64,000 nucleotides of DNA from Flavobacterium salmonis (GCF_903819435.1 NZ_CAIJDP010000068.1:186001-250000), one strand, 5' to 3'; positions 8,842 to 18,565 are shown, counted from the first letter of the stretch. A program made the numbers and translations. Notes: generated by a model from the sequence alone, not told the origin.

Positions 8842-9870
8842 ATGAGTGAGAAAATAACCATATATGATATTGCCAAAAAGCTAAACATCACTGCAGCAAC
8901 GGTTTCTAGAGCCTTAAATAATAATCCGAAAATAAAAGACAGTACAAGAGAATTGGTACTTGAAACTGCCGCTTCGATGAATTACAAACAAAACAAATTG
9001 GCTCTGGCTTTAAAAAGTGGAAAAAGTAATAACATAGGGGTTATTGTTCCTCGTATTGACAGTAATTTTTTCGCATCTGTCATTAGAGGAATTGAAGAAG
9101 AACTTTATCCACACGGCTACCAGGTTATTATTTGTCAAACTCATGAAAATCCTAAAAGAGAAAACGAAAACCTTTACACATTAATAGATGCACAAGTTGA
9201 CGGCATTATAATGTCAGTTACCGATGTTACTAATGAAAATGATAATGCTTTTCATAATGTGTTAGAAAAAAATGTCCCGTTGATATTCTTTGACAGAAGC
9301 AAACACATAGATGGTGTAAGTTCAGTAACCATTAATGACTTTAAAGGGGGATACATTGCTACAAAACAATTAATTAATCAAGGATGTAAACATATTGCAC
9401 ATTTATCTGGTGATCAATCATTGGAAATTTTTAAAAATAGATTTTTGGGATACAAACAAGCTTTATTGGACAACGGAATCACATTTAATGAAAAATATGT
9501 TATTCAGTCTAAAAGTAGTCTTGAAGCTGGAAAAGAAGCAATAGATATTTTATTAGAACTTGAAACTCCACCGGATGCTGTATTCTCATCAAGTGATTTT
9601 GCTGCACTGGGAGTTATACAGGAATTAAAAGAAAGAAACATAAATATCCCGAACGAGTTTTGTGTAGCAGGTTTTAGTAATGAACCTTTTACCAAGTTTA
9701 TGGAACTTTCTATAACTTCAGTAGATCAGTCACCACTGGAAATGGGAAGAATGTCTGCAAGAGTTTTTCTGGAACAAGTTGACAAAACAGAAACCATTAA
9801 AATTGAAAAAAAAGTAGTTTTGGCTCCTGAATTGCATATTCGTAAATCTTCAACAAGAATAAACTTTTAA
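8842..9870 (+). CDS. LacI-family transcriptional regulator (pectin/uronate regulon), copy 1
   Basis: 342 residues: an N-terminal LacI helix-turn-helix (TIYDIAKKLNITAATVSRAL, residues about 6-25) with hinge, followed by a periplasmic-binding-protein-like sensor domain (NNIGVIVPRIDSNFFASVI onward) that should bind a sugar acid or pathway intermediate. The position between secreted pectinases and the uronate pathway, and the shared operators in front of both groups, suggest it represses pectin use until an inducer such as KDG or a related acid appears; the inducer is inference. The copy downstream at 10183-11211 has the same length and matches at most residues, including all of the recognition helix. 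Confidence 0.92.
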   Translation: MSEKITIYDIAKKLNITAATVSRALNNNPKIKDSTRELVLETAASMNYKQNKLALALKSGKSNNIGVIVPRIDSNFFASVIRGIEEELYPHGYQVIICQTHENPKRENENLYTLIDAQVDGIIMSVTDVTNENDNAFHNVLEKNVPLIFFDRSKHIDGVSSVTINDFKGGYIATKQLINQGCKHIAHLSGDQSLEIFKNRFLGYKQALLDNGITFNEKYVIQSKSSLEAGKEAIDILLELETPPDAVFSSSDFAALGVIQELKERNINIPNEFCVAGFSNEPFTKFMELSITSVDQSPLEMGRMSARVFLEQVDKTETIKIEKKVVLAPELHIRKSSTRINF

Positions 9871-10105
9871 TTTTACCACTAATTAATTATAGTTTTAATC
9901 TTAACCAACATTAGAGATATAAAACATAAACACATAACAAACAGCCAATTATCTTCTTAAAACCTATTTGTTTTTATTTTCTACTAATTTATTTAGTAAT
10001 ATACTTTTCACATTATTTTTTTTATAAAAATAGTTTCCTTTATCACAAAATTAGAAACCAAACATTCTATTACTATTAGATGATTAATCTTACAAATGTT
10101 ATTTT

Positions 10106-10119
10106 AGTAATCGATAACA
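10106..10119. promoter_or_regulatory. LacI-type operator O3 before second lacI gene
   Basis: AGTAATCGATAACA matches the O1 palindrome in 12 of 14 positions and stands 7 bp before the TTG box of the promoter, exactly as O2 does for the first copy. The regulatory region was therefore duplicated with the gene. Confidence 0.6.
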
Positions 10120-10126
10120 ATTTATA

Positions 10127-10155
10127 TTGAATTATTCAAAAAAAAGGTATTTTTG
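10127..10155 (+). promoter_or_regulatory. Predicted promoter of second lacI gene
   Basis: TTG at 10127-10129, an 18-bp spacer and TATTTTTG at 10148-10155. Spacer and -7 box are the same as in the first lacI promoter. Confidence 0.6.
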
Positions 10156-10182
10156 TGAAAAAATAATCAGATAAATTTTTTA

Positions 10183-11211
10183 ATGAGCGAGAAAACCACT
10201 ATTTACGATATTGCCAAAAGACTTAATATTACTGCTGCTACGGTCTCAAGAGCATTAAATAATAGCCCTAAGATCAAAAAAAGTACACGCGAACTAGTTC
10301 AGGAAACAGCTGATTTAATGAACTATAAGCAAAATAAATTAGCTTTGGCCTTAAGAAGCGGAAGAAGCAATAATATAGGGATTATAGTTCCTCGTGTTGA
10401 TAATAATTTTTTCGGAACTGTAATTAGAGGAATTGAAGAAGAACTTTATCCTCATGGCTATCATGTAATTATTTCACAAACTCATGATGATCCAAAAAGG
10501 GAAAATGAAAATCTATATGCTTTAATAGATGCACAGGTAGATGGTATTTTAATGTCTGTTACAGATGTTAGTGATCAAAACTATGATGCATTTTTGAACG
10601 TATTACAAAAAAATGTCCCCTTAATTTTCTTTGATAGAAGCAGAAACATTGATGGAGTTAGCTCTGTGACAATTAATGACTTCAAAGGTGGATATCTTAC
10701 AACAAAACATCTAATTCATGAAGGATGTAAACACATTGCTCATTTTTCCAGAGATCAATCTCTTGACATATTCAAAAATAGATTTTTAGGATATAAACAA
10801 GCTTTACTAGATAGCGGAATACCTTTTAAAGAAGAATATGTCATCCCTATTAAAAGTAGTGTAGAATCAGGAAAAGAGGCAATAGATATTTTATTACAAC
10901 TTGAAACACCTCCAGACGCTATATTTTCTTCAAGTGATTTTGCTGCATTAGGAGCTATTCAGGAATTAAAAGAAAGAAATATAAGTATCCCTAATGACTT
11001 TTGCGTGGCAGGATTCAGTAATGAGCCTTTTACTAAATTTATGGAACTCTCCATAACTTCAGTAGATCAGTCTCCACTCGAGATGGGAAGAATGACAGCA
11101 CGTGTTTTCTTAGAACAGGTAGACAAAACCGACGCCATTAAAATCGAAAAAAAGGTAGTTCTTGCTCCTGAATTACACATTCGTAAATCTTCAACAAGAA
11201 CTACCTTTTAG
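10183..11211 (+). CDS. LacI-family transcriptional regulator, tandem copy 2
   Basis: 342 residues, a tandem duplicate of the preceding gene. The DNA-reading segment ITAATVSRALNN is the same, so both should bind the same operators. Differences are spread through the sensor domain (for example GDQSLEIF versus RDQSLDIF, and FASVIRG versus FGTVIRG), leaving room for different inducers. Both reading frames are intact. The pair may form heterodimers or respond to galacturonate-derived and unsaturated-uronate-derived signals separately; that is inference. Transcription converges with uxaA across a small inverted-repeat element. Confidence 0.92.
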   Translation: MSEKTTIYDIAKRLNITAATVSRALNNSPKIKKSTRELVQETADLMNYKQNKLALALRSGRSNNIGIIVPRVDNNFFGTVIRGIEEELYPHGYHVIISQTHDDPKRENENLYALIDAQVDGILMSVTDVSDQNYDAFLNVLQKNVPLIFFDRSRNIDGVSSVTINDFKGGYLTTKHLIHEGCKHIAHFSRDQSLDIFKNRFLGYKQALLDSGIPFKEEYVIPIKSSVESGKEAIDILLQLETPPDAIFSSSDFAALGAIQELKERNISIPNDFCVAGFSNEPFTKFMELSITSVDQSPLEMGRMTARVFLEQVDKTDAIKIEKKVVLAPELHIRKSSTRTTF

Positions 11212-11246
11212 TAGTTTAGATACGGATAAACATATCCTTTTTTAAA

Positions 11247-11316
11247 CCATATAAGTCATTTGAGAAAAGTAAGCAAATAAAATATTTACTTAAATGAACT
11301 TACATAACTTATATGG
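11247..11316. repeat. Inverted-repeat element, copy A
   Basis: A 70-bp element bounded by perfect 10-bp inverted repeats CCATATAAGT and ACTTATATGG. Inside is a second shared word, AAGTAAG/CTTACAT. Related elements are at 55585-55666 and 57201-57329. It lies between converging lacI and uxaA genes. Confidence 0.6.
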
Positions 11317-11341
11317 ATATGGATAGCTTTTAGAACTTTAT

Positions 11342-12955
11342 TTAAAGAGAAACCCCTCTTTTCCAAGGAATAAATACATCTTGTTTCAGCTGATCTGCTT
11401 TTGTTTCTACGTTTCCGCTTGCCAATTCTATAATATAATCTACGATTTCTGCTCCAACTTCGGTAATGTTTTTTTCACCAGTAATCACAGTTCCAGCATT
11501 GAAATCGATAATATCCGACATTCTGTTAGTTAATGCCGTGTTTGAAGCAATTTTCACAACGGGTGCAACCGGATTTCCCATCGGATTTCCTAAACCTGTG
11601 GTAAATAAAACAACTGTTGCTCCCGCTCCAACTAATCCTGTGGTACATTCGGCGTCATTTCCTGGTGTATTTAAAAGATTTAAACCTGGTTTTGAAATAT
11701 ATTCACCGTAATCTAAAACGTCTACAATAGGTGCTGTTCCTCCTTTTTTAGAAGCACCAGCAGATTTCATTGCATCGGTAATTAATCCGTCTTTAATATT
11801 TCCTGGAGATGGGTTCATATCAAACCCTGAACCTGCATCTACAACTGATTTTTCAAAAGCTTTCATCAAAGATAAAAACTTGTCTGCTTTTTCTTCGTCC
11901 ACACATCGGTTCATCAATTCTTGCTCAACGCCACATAATTCTGGAAACTCTGCTAAAATGGTTTTCCCTCCTAAAGCTGCGAAAATATCGGAAACAACTC
12001 CCAATGCCGGATTAGCAGAAATTCCTGAAAATCCATCGGATCCACCACATTCCAAACCAATACTTATTTTTGAAACAGGAGCAGGTTTACGTTCAATTTT
12101 GTTGGCTCTTTTAATAGCTTCATAAGAATCTTTAATCACCATTTGAAACATTTTATCGGTAGTACCAATTTGTTGTTGCTCATAGATCAAAATTTCTTTA
12201 TCACAATTCGGACTTATTTCTTTCAATGCGTTTTTAAAAATATCTACTTGCAAATTTTGGCAACCCAAACTTAAAACAGTTGCACCGGCAACATTTGGAT
12301 TGTTTACATATCCTGCAAGCAGTTTTGCCAACAATTCCGAATCTTGTCGAATTCCACCACAGCCCCCTTGATGATTAATGAATTTTACTTCGATATTATC
12401 TAAAATATTTTCATTTGAATTTCTATCAGCAACTTCTTCTACGCTTTTTTCTTCAATTAAAGAACGCAATAAATTTTTATAAGAAACTTCTTTTTTTGGT
12501 AGTAATTCGTTTTCGAAAATATCTTTCAGTTTTTCGATATTTTTATTTTCACAAAAAACTAATGGAATAAATAACCAAACATTTTTGGTCCCAACTTGCC
12601 CATCAGTACGGTGGTATCCATTGAAAGTCTTATCTTTCCAACGATCTATATTTGGAGGAGTCCAACCTAAACTTCCAGTTTTACGAAAAACTTTTTCACT
12701 TTGATGTTTTACATTTTCGGTGGTAATTACTTCTCCTTTTTTTACAGGTTCTACAGCTTTTCCTACCAAAACGCCATACATTATAATTTCATCACCAATT
12801 GCAAAATCTTTCTCTGCGATTTTATGTTTTGCTTTAACATCAGTTGTTGGTGAAACGGTAGTTCCTTCAAATGCAATTTGTTCGTTTTGTACCAAATCGG
12901 TTAAAGCAACAATTACGTTATCTATTGGATTTACTTTTATTAATTTCTTTTGCAT
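11342..12955 (-). CDS. uxaA: Altronate dehydratase
   Basis: 537 residues, full length for bifunctional-type UxaA with an N-terminal SAF domain (residues about 1-90) and a large catalytic domain. Recognisable segments are GYHRTDGQVGTKN, NHQGGCGGIRQD, LECGGSDGFSGISANPA and PGNDAECTTGLVGAGAT. It dehydrates D-altronate to 2-keto-3-deoxygluconate (KDG) in the cytoplasm, using iron or manganese in known relatives. It is 25 bp downstream of uxaB and surely cotranscribed with it. Confidence 0.95.
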   Translation of the reverse strand: MQKKLIKVNPIDNVIVALTDLVQNEQIAFEGTTVSPTTDVKAKHKIAEKDFAIGDEIIMYGVLVGKAVEPVKKGEVITTENVKHQSEKVFRKTGSLGWTPPNIDRWKDKTFNGYHRTDGQVGTKNVWLFIPLVFCENKNIEKLKDIFENELLPKKEVSYKNLLRSLIEEKSVEEVADRNSNENILDNIEVKFINHQGGCGGIRQDSELLAKLLAGYVNNPNVAGATVLSLGCQNLQVDIFKNALKEISPNCDKEILIYEQQQIGTTDKMFQMVIKDSYEAIKRANKIERKPAPVSKISIGLECGGSDGFSGISANPALGVVSDIFAALGGKTILAEFPELCGVEQELMNRCVDEEKADKFLSLMKAFEKSVVDAGSGFDMNPSPGNIKDGLITDAMKSAGASKKGGTAPIVDVLDYGEYISKPGLNLLNTPGNDAECTTGLVGAGATVVLFTTGLGNPMGNPVAPVVKIASNTALTNRMSDIIDFNAGTVITGEKNITEVGAEIVDYIIELASGNVETKADQLKQDVFIPWKRGVSL

Positions 12956-12980
12956 GATAATAATTTTAAAAAGGTTTTAA

Positions 12981-14423
12981 TTAGTTTTTAGCGCTGAAAT
13001 TAGCATAACCTTTTTCAATTCCGTTAGCTTCAATTTCAGTTAAAGCTACTACTAATGCTTCAGACAGACCGTTAATTTTTGTTAAATCTTCACCCCAAAA
13101 TTCGATATTAGCTAAAACTTTAGCAACAACTAAATCTAAAGACCCGAATTCCCAAGCACTTCTAAATGCTTCAACTAATTCAGGAGTATCTTTTACCGGT
13201 AATGCTTCATTATTCCATGTTCCTTTGTAAAACTGAATTAAGGAAGCTAATGAAAAAGTCAAACTAACAGGCAGTTTTTTGTTTGCATTATAATATCCTA
13301 ATAAACTAGGTAAAACTCTTACTTTGAATTTTGAGATCGAATTTAAAGCAATATCAGCCAATGCATGTTTGATAAATGGATTTTTAAACCGATCCATTAC
13401 CTCTTCAGAATAAGCAGCGATTTCATTTTTGTCCATAGCAAGGGTTTCACTGATTTCACTGATAACACTGTTTACGAATTTCCCTGTAAAATCTCCATTA
13501 ACAGTCTCCATTACTAACTTGTTACCATACAAAAGCGACGTAGGAACCATTGCTGTATGTGCACCATTCAAAATACGAACTTTGATCATTTTGAAAGGAC
13601 GAATATCATCAACAATTTTAACATTCAAATCCGTTTTATGGAAAGGTAACTTTTGTTTTAAATCTTCACCACCTTCAATAGCCCATAAAAAGAATGGTTC
13701 AGCAGCAACAATTAAATTATCCTGATAATCTAATTTACTGTTGTAGTCTTCAATTTCTGCTCTTGGGTATCCCGGAACAATTCTGTCAACTAAAGTACTG
13801 TGGTACGTACACGCTTCTGTCAACCATGTTTTGAATGCATCCTCTAATTTCCATAAATCGACATATTGCAAAATATATTTCTTTAAAGTCTCCGAGTTAT
13901 AATCAATCAATTCACAAGGAATGATTGTCACTCCTTTAGAGGCATCTCCATTGAAATGTTTGAATCTTTCATAAAGCAAAACAGTCAATTTTGCAGGAAA
14001 GGCTGCCGGCGGCTGCATATCCGGAGTATCTGTATCAAGGAATTCAATTCCGGCTTCAGTAGTATTTGAAACAATAAACTGAAGTTCTTCTTCTTTAGCT
14101 AAAGCTAAATAATCTGCAAATTCAGTATATGGATTTATAGCTTTTACAATATTGTCAATTAGCTGAATGTCTTGTATTTTTTCGCCTTTTTTGATACCGT
14201 TCATAAACAGAGTATAAAGACCATCCTGATCGTTAATCATGTTTACCATACCATCTTTCAACGGCTGAACAATTGCAATACCAGCATTGAAATCAACCTC
14301 TTTGTTTAGTTTATGAAAAGCGTAATCAACAAATGCTCTAAGGAAATTACCTTCACCAAACTGAACTACTTTAATTGGATTTAATTTTTCTAATCCTGTA
14401 TTTACTCTATTTAATTTTTTCAT
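12981..14423 (-). CDS. uxaB: Tagaturonate reductase
   Basis: 480 residues of the mannitol dehydrogenase/altronate oxidoreductase family. The N-terminal nucleotide-binding part contains KVVQFGEGNFLRAFVDY; the signature KMIKVRILNGAHTAMVP is in the C-terminal catalytic domain. It reduces tagaturonate (made by UxaC) to altronate with NADH. It leads the uxaB-uxaA pair. The 205-bp gap upstream, next to eda, contains a large nested stem-loop, so this pair may be read separately from, or attenuated relative to, the kduI-eda operon. Confidence 0.95.
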   Translation of the reverse strand: MKKLNRVNTGLEKLNPIKVVQFGEGNFLRAFVDYAFHKLNKEVDFNAGIAIVQPLKDGMVNMINDQDGLYTLFMNGIKKGEKIQDIQLIDNIVKAINPYTEFADYLALAKEEELQFIVSNTTEAGIEFLDTDTPDMQPPAAFPAKLTVLLYERFKHFNGDASKGVTIIPCELIDYNSETLKKYILQYVDLWKLEDAFKTWLTEACTYHSTLVDRIVPGYPRAEIEDYNSKLDYQDNLIVAAEPFFLWAIEGGEDLKQKLPFHKTDLNVKIVDDIRPFKMIKVRILNGAHTAMVPTSLLYGNKLVMETVNGDFTGKFVNSVISEISETLAMDKNEIAAYSEEVMDRFKNPFIKHALADIALNSISKFKVRVLPSLLGYYNANKKLPVSLTFSLASLIQFYKGTWNNEALPVKDTPELVEAFRSAWEFGSLDLVVAKVLANIEFWGEDLTKINGLSEALVVALTEIEANGIEKGYANFSAKN

Positions 14424-14493
14424 TTTAAATCTTTTCTAAAAGTGTTATAAATAACATCATTAATCCCTTACCTGTTTTGTTATTGTAAAAGAA

Positions 14494-14565
14494 ACATTAC
14501 ACTTGTAAAGATTAAAATAAAGTTTGCTGTGAGGAGTGACAAGCTTTATTTTTCAAGCGTAATGT
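14494..14565. repeat. Nested stem-loop between eda and uxaB
   Basis: Outer arms ACATTACACTTG (14494-14505) and CAAGCGTAATGT (14554-14565) pair at 11 of 12 positions. Inner arms AATAAAG (14516-14522) and CTTTATT (14544-14550) pair perfectly. It could act as a processing or attenuation structure within the long operon, or be a small inserted repeat. Confidence 0.5.
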
Positions 14566-14628
14566 TCAATTACAACCTTTAAAACTCTAAAAAAAACTGC
14601 TTTACAATAAGGAATAAACTAATTATCC

Positions 14629-15303
14629 TTATTTATTATTTCTAATATCTTTTATGATGTTCAATACATCATTTACTTTATTTTTTAACCCTTCAAAATC
14701 CTGCTTATCCAGCAAATCTTTTGAAATCAATTGTGAACCAAGACCAACGCAGGTAGCACCCGCATTTAACCATGAAGATAAACTTTCTACAGTTGGATAA
14801 ACGCCTCCTGTTGGCATAATAGTCGTCCAAGGGCAAGGTCCTTTTATTGCTTTAATAAACTCTGGTCCGTAAATATCAGCAGGAAACAATTTTACCACTT
14901 CACAGCCTAATTCTTCTGCTCTTGCAATTTCTGAAAGAGTTCCACAACCAGGAGACCACAACACTTTTCTACGATTGCAAGCTATGGCAATATCTTCTCT
15001 AAACACAGGAGTTACAATAAAATTAGCACCAAGCTGCATGTATAACGAAGCTGCAGCAGCATCAGTAACAGAACCAACACCTAGCATCATTCCAGGCAAT
15101 TCAGCCAATGCATATTTATTTAATGCTCCAAAAACTTCAAAAGCAAAATCACCTCTGCTTGTAAATTCCATTAATCTGGATCCGCCATCGTAACAGGCTT
15201 TTAATACTTTTTTACTGATTTCAATATCCGAATGAAAAAACAAAGGAACCATACCGTTGTCTTTCATCGTCTGAGCTACTTCAATTCTTGAATACTTTGC
15301 CAT
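14629..15303 (-). CDS. eda: KDPG/KHG aldolase
   Basis: 224 residues of the bifunctional 2-keto-3-deoxy-6-phosphogluconate/4-hydroxy-2-oxoglutarate aldolase family. The general base Glu lies in RLMEFTSRG and the Schiff-base Lys in CEVVKLFPADIYGP; the phosphate-binding loop is MPTGGVYPT. It splits KDPG into pyruvate and glyceraldehyde 3-phosphate, the last step of uronate breakdown here. It starts 7 bp after kdgK and ends the kduI-kduD-uxaC-kdgK-eda operon. Confidence 0.95.
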   Translation of the reverse strand: MAKYSRIEVAQTMKDNGMVPLFFHSDIEISKKVLKACYDGGSRLMEFTSRGDFAFEVFGALNKYALAELPGMMLGVGSVTDAAAASLYMQLGANFIVTPVFREDIAIACNRRKVLWSPGCGTLSEIARAEELGCEVVKLFPADIYGPEFIKAIKGPCPWTTIMPTGGVYPTVESLSSWLNAGATCVGLGSQLISKDLLDKQDFEGLKNKVNDVLNIIKDIRNNK

Positions 15304-15310
15304 ACTTTAT

Positions 15311-16333
15311 TTATCTTGATACTAATCCGGCCGAGTTACCTCCTGCCATGTTTTCAACTTCTTTTAATGTCACCAAATTATAATCTCCGGCAATGGTGTG
15401 TTTTAAGCAACAAGCCGCTACTGCAAAATCCAGTGCCTTTTGTTTGTCTTCTTTATACTCAACCAATCCGTAGATTAATCCCCCCATAAAGGCGTCACCA
15501 CTACCAACTCTGTCTATCACAGGAGTAACTTCCTGTACAGCGGCATTAAAAATGGTTTTTCCGTCAAATAAAACACCACCAATTCTTTGATGCGAAGCAC
15601 TAACTGAATAACGTAATGTCGTTGCTACAGTTTTTAAGTTCGGACAAAGCTCATATAACTTAGAATATAAAGCCGGTAAAGATTTTTCATCCTGATAATT
15701 CGGATTTACTTTAGGAATTCCTAACATAAAATAAGCTGTATCAATGTCTCCTAAAATAACGTGACTGTATTTTAATAACTCAGGCATAACCTCGCTTGGT
15801 GTTTTGCCATATTGCCATAATTTTGATCTGTAATTCAAATCACATGAAATAGTTAATCCTAATTCATGTGCAATCTGAACTGCTTCCAGACAGGCTTCTG
15901 CTGCACTCTGAGAAATTGCTGCTGAAATTCCGCTAAAGTGAAACCATGTCGCTCCCTCCAATACTTTCTTCCAGTCAATATCTCCTTTTTGAATAGTTGC
16001 CATAGAGCTATGTGCGCGATCATATACAACATTGCTTCCTCTGGTTCCTGCTCCTGTTTCTAAATAATAAGTTCCTAAGCGTTCTCCGCCGTAAACAATA
16101 CTTTTAGACTCCACATTCATTTTACGCATTTCCTGTACTGCACAGTAACCAATTTCGTTCTCAGGCAATCTCGTAACAAACTCAGCAATAATGCCGTAAT
16201 TCGCCAAAGAAACGCAAACATTAAATTCACCTCCGCCGTAAGAAGCTGTAAATGCTTTAGCCTGAGAAAAACGCAAATGTCTTTCTGTAGAAAAACGCAA
16301 CATTATTTCGCCGAATGCAACTACTTTACTCAT
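15311..16333 (-). CDS. kdgK: 2-keto-3-deoxygluconate kinase (PfkB family)
   Basis: 340 residues. PfkB sugar kinase features are clear: N-terminal YGGGEFNVCVSLANYG and C-terminal DRVGSGDAFMGGLIYGL with the catalytic Asp in GSGDAF. It phosphorylates KDG to KDPG with ATP, and the adjacent eda gene supports this substrate over other sugars. It lies 10 bp after uxaC and 7 bp before eda. Confidence 0.93.
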   Translation of the reverse strand: MSKVVAFGEIMLRFSTERHLRFSQAKAFTASYGGGEFNVCVSLANYGIIAEFVTRLPENEIGYCAVQEMRKMNVESKSIVYGGERLGTYYLETGAGTRGSNVVYDRAHSSMATIQKGDIDWKKVLEGATWFHFSGISAAISQSAAEACLEAVQIAHELGLTISCDLNYRSKLWQYGKTPSEVMPELLKYSHVILGDIDTAYFMLGIPKVNPNYQDEKSLPALYSKLYELCPNLKTVATTLRYSVSASHQRIGGVLFDGKTIFNAAVQEVTPVIDRVGSGDAFMGGLIYGLVEYKEDKQKALDFAVAACCLKHTIAGDYNLVTLKEVENMAGGNSAGLVSR

Positions 16334-16343
16334 TATAAATTAA

Positions 16344-17750
16344 TTAAAATTTGAAATATTCTTTTGCATTGTTATACGAAATATCAGAAACCATTTTTCC
16401 AATCCATTCCATATCAGCAGGAAGCTCTCCTCTTTGAATTTCATCTCCTAAAAGATTACAAAGAATTCTACGGAAATATTCGTGTCTTGGGAAAGATAAG
16501 AAACTTCTTGAATCTGTCAGCATTCCAACAAAACAACTAATTAATCCCATGTTTGATAGGGCGTTTAATTGTTTAGTCATTCCGTCTTTCTGATCCAAAA
16601 ACCACCATCCTGATCCAAACTGTACTTTTCCTCTCACACTTCCGTCGTTAAAGTTACCAATCATGGTAGCCATCACTTCGTTATCAGCAGGATTTAAGTT
16701 ATAAATAATCGTTTTTGTTAATTTATCTTTACTGTCTAATGCATTTAAGAAAGCAGATAATTTTTGAGCTTGTGGATAATCTCCAATGGAATCCCAACCT
16801 GTATCCGGTCCTAAAATCCTGTGCATACGGGCATTATTATTACGTAAAGCTCCTAAGTGAAATTGCTGTACCCAACCTAATTCATGATATGTTTCAGATA
16901 AAAACAATAAAACTGCACTTTGGAATTTCAATGCTTCTTCAGGAGTTATCGTTTGGTTTTCTCTTTTCTTTTTGAAAATTGCATTTATTTCTACTTCACT
17001 AAAGTTTTCGAAATAAATCTGATCTAAACCGTGATCACTTAATTTACATCCGTTTGCATTAAAGAAATCAATTCTTTTTCTTAATGCTGAAAGTAAATCA
17101 GAATAAGTATTGATTGCTACTCCGGACACATCCCCCAATGTGTCCAAATAAGCATTGTAACTATCATTTAAAATCAAAATAGCTTTATCAGGCCTGAAAG
17201 CCGTGCTCATTTTAGTTTCAAATGGATTACTGTTTAATTTTTGGTGAAACTCTAAAGTATCAATAGGATCTTCAGTAGTACAAACCAATTCAGCATTTAC
17301 TTTTTTAAGCAAATTGCGTGTGCTGTATTCTGTTGAATTTACTTTTGCAGAAGCTTCCTCATATATTCTTTCAGCAGATTTTTCATTCAGCAAATCGTAA
17401 ATATCAAAATAACGTGCTAATTCTAAATGCGTCCAGTGATACAAAGGATTACGCATAGTATAAGGAACTGTTTTAGCCCAGTTTAGGAATTTATCTTTAT
17501 CAGAACCATTACCTGTAATAAACTGCTCATTAATCCCTAACGTACGCATTGCACGCCATTTGTAGTGATCTCCGTTTATCCACACATTTGTAATATTATC
17601 GAAAATTTTATCTTCAGTAATAAACTGTGGATTTAAGTGATTGTGATAATCAATAATAGGCTGATTTTTTGAATAATTATGATATAATTCTTCAGCGTAT
17701 TTATTTTCAAGTAAAAAATTATCGTTTATGAATGTTTTATTCGAGCTCAT
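16344..17750 (-). CDS. uxaC: Uronate isomerase
   Basis: 468 residues, the usual length. The metal-binding HxH near the N-terminus is seen in IDYHNHLNP, with GWVQQFHLGALRNNN and SRSFLSFPRHEYFRR further on. It interconverts galacturonate and tagaturonate (and glucuronate and fructuronate). No fructuronate-specific uxuA/uxuB genes are in the window, so galacturonate is the likely main substrate. It lies 20 bp after kduD and 10 bp before kdgK. Confidence 0.95.
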   Translation of the reverse strand: MSSNKTFINDNFLLENKYAEELYHNYSKNQPIIDYHNHLNPQFITEDKIFDNITNVWINGDHYKWRAMRTLGINEQFITGNGSDKDKFLNWAKTVPYTMRNPLYHWTHLELARYFDIYDLLNEKSAERIYEEASAKVNSTEYSTRNLLKKVNAELVCTTEDPIDTLEFHQKLNSNPFETKMSTAFRPDKAILILNDSYNAYLDTLGDVSGVAINTYSDLLSALRKRIDFFNANGCKLSDHGLDQIYFENFSEVEINAIFKKKRENQTITPEEALKFQSAVLLFLSETYHELGWVQQFHLGALRNNNARMHRILGPDTGWDSIGDYPQAQKLSAFLNALDSKDKLTKTIIYNLNPADNEVMATMIGNFNDGSVRGKVQFGSGWWFLDQKDGMTKQLNALSNMGLISCFVGMLTDSRSFLSFPRHEYFRRILCNLLGDEIQRGELPADMEWIGKMVSDISYNNAKEYFKF

Positions 17751-17770
17751 GCTTTTAATATAATAGAAAA

Positions 17771-18565
17771 TTATTCTTCGTTTGATGGTTTTCCAATTGT
17801 TGCAAGGATTCCGCCATCAACATATAAAATGTGACCGTTCACAAAATCACTGGCTTTTGATGATAAAAATATAGCTGCTCCTGCTAAATCACCAGGATCT
17901 CCCCACTTTGCAGCCGGTGTTCTACTAATGATAAAATCATTAAAAGGATGTCCATCAACTCTGATTGGTTTGGTTTGTTCAGTAGCAAAATAACCTGGTC
18001 CGATTCCGTTAATTTGAACATTATATTTAGCCCATTCCGTTGCCATATTTTTGGTTAACATTTTCAGACCTCCTTTTGCAGCAGCGTAAGCAGAAACTGT
18101 ATTTCTTCCCAACTCACTCATCATTGAGCAAATGTTAATAATCTTACCTTGTCTTCTTTCGATCATTCCTTTGGCAACATGCTTAGAAACAATAAACGGA
18201 CTTACTAAATCAATATCGATTACTTCTCTAAAATCAGCAACTTCCATTTCCAATAAAGGAATTCTTTTAATGATTCCGGCATTGTTAATCAGAATATCAA
18301 TTGATCCGACTTCGCTCTCAATTTTCGCTACAGCAGCACTAACTTCTTTCTCTTCAGTAACATTAAATTTGTAACCAACAGCATTGATTCCTTCGCTTTT
18401 AAGTGCTGCCACAGCATCATCAATTTTTTGCTGAGAAGAATTTCCATTTACAACAATAGTTGCTCCCGCCTGACCTAATCCTTTTGCCATTGCCATTCCC
18501 AGTCCGTGTGTACTTCCTGTGATTAAGGCAACTTTTCCTTTTATATCAAATAAATCTATCATCAT
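17771..18565 (-). CDS. kduD: 2-dehydro-3-deoxy-D-gluconate 5-dehydrogenase (SDR)
   Basis: 264 residues, classical short-chain dehydrogenase: cofactor loop GSTHGLGMA, NNAGI, and the catalytic YxxxK in SAYAAAKGG. It reduces 2,5-diketo-3-deoxygluconate to KDG. Assignment as KduD rests on its position directly after kduI, with 1 bp between the genes. Two ATG codons stand in tandem at the start (MMIDLF); either could be used. Confidence 0.93.
   Translation of the reverse strand: MMIDLFDIKGKVALITGSTHGLGMAMAKGLGQAGATIVVNGNSSQQKIDDAVAALKSEGINAVGYKFNVTEEKEVSAAVAKIESEVGSIDILINNAGIIKRIPLLEMEVADFREVIDIDLVSPFIVSKHVAKGMIERRQGKIINICSMMSELGRNTVSAYAAAKGGLKMLTKNMATEWAKYNVQINGIGPGYFATEQTKPIRVDGHPFNDFIISRTPAAKWGDPGDLAGAAIFLSSKASDFVNGHILYVDGGILATIGKPSNEE

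Larger units (their letters stand above)
9871..10182. other. Intergenic region between the two lacI genes
   Basis: These 312 bp hold no credible gene. The last 80 bp carry operator O3 and the promoter of the second lacI gene; the rest is AT-rich with no clear hairpin terminator. Confidence 0.6.

Noticed and set aside
11890..11900. TTCGTCC word as another LytTR half-site
   Set aside because: It lies inside uxaA without a second copy 21 bp away.
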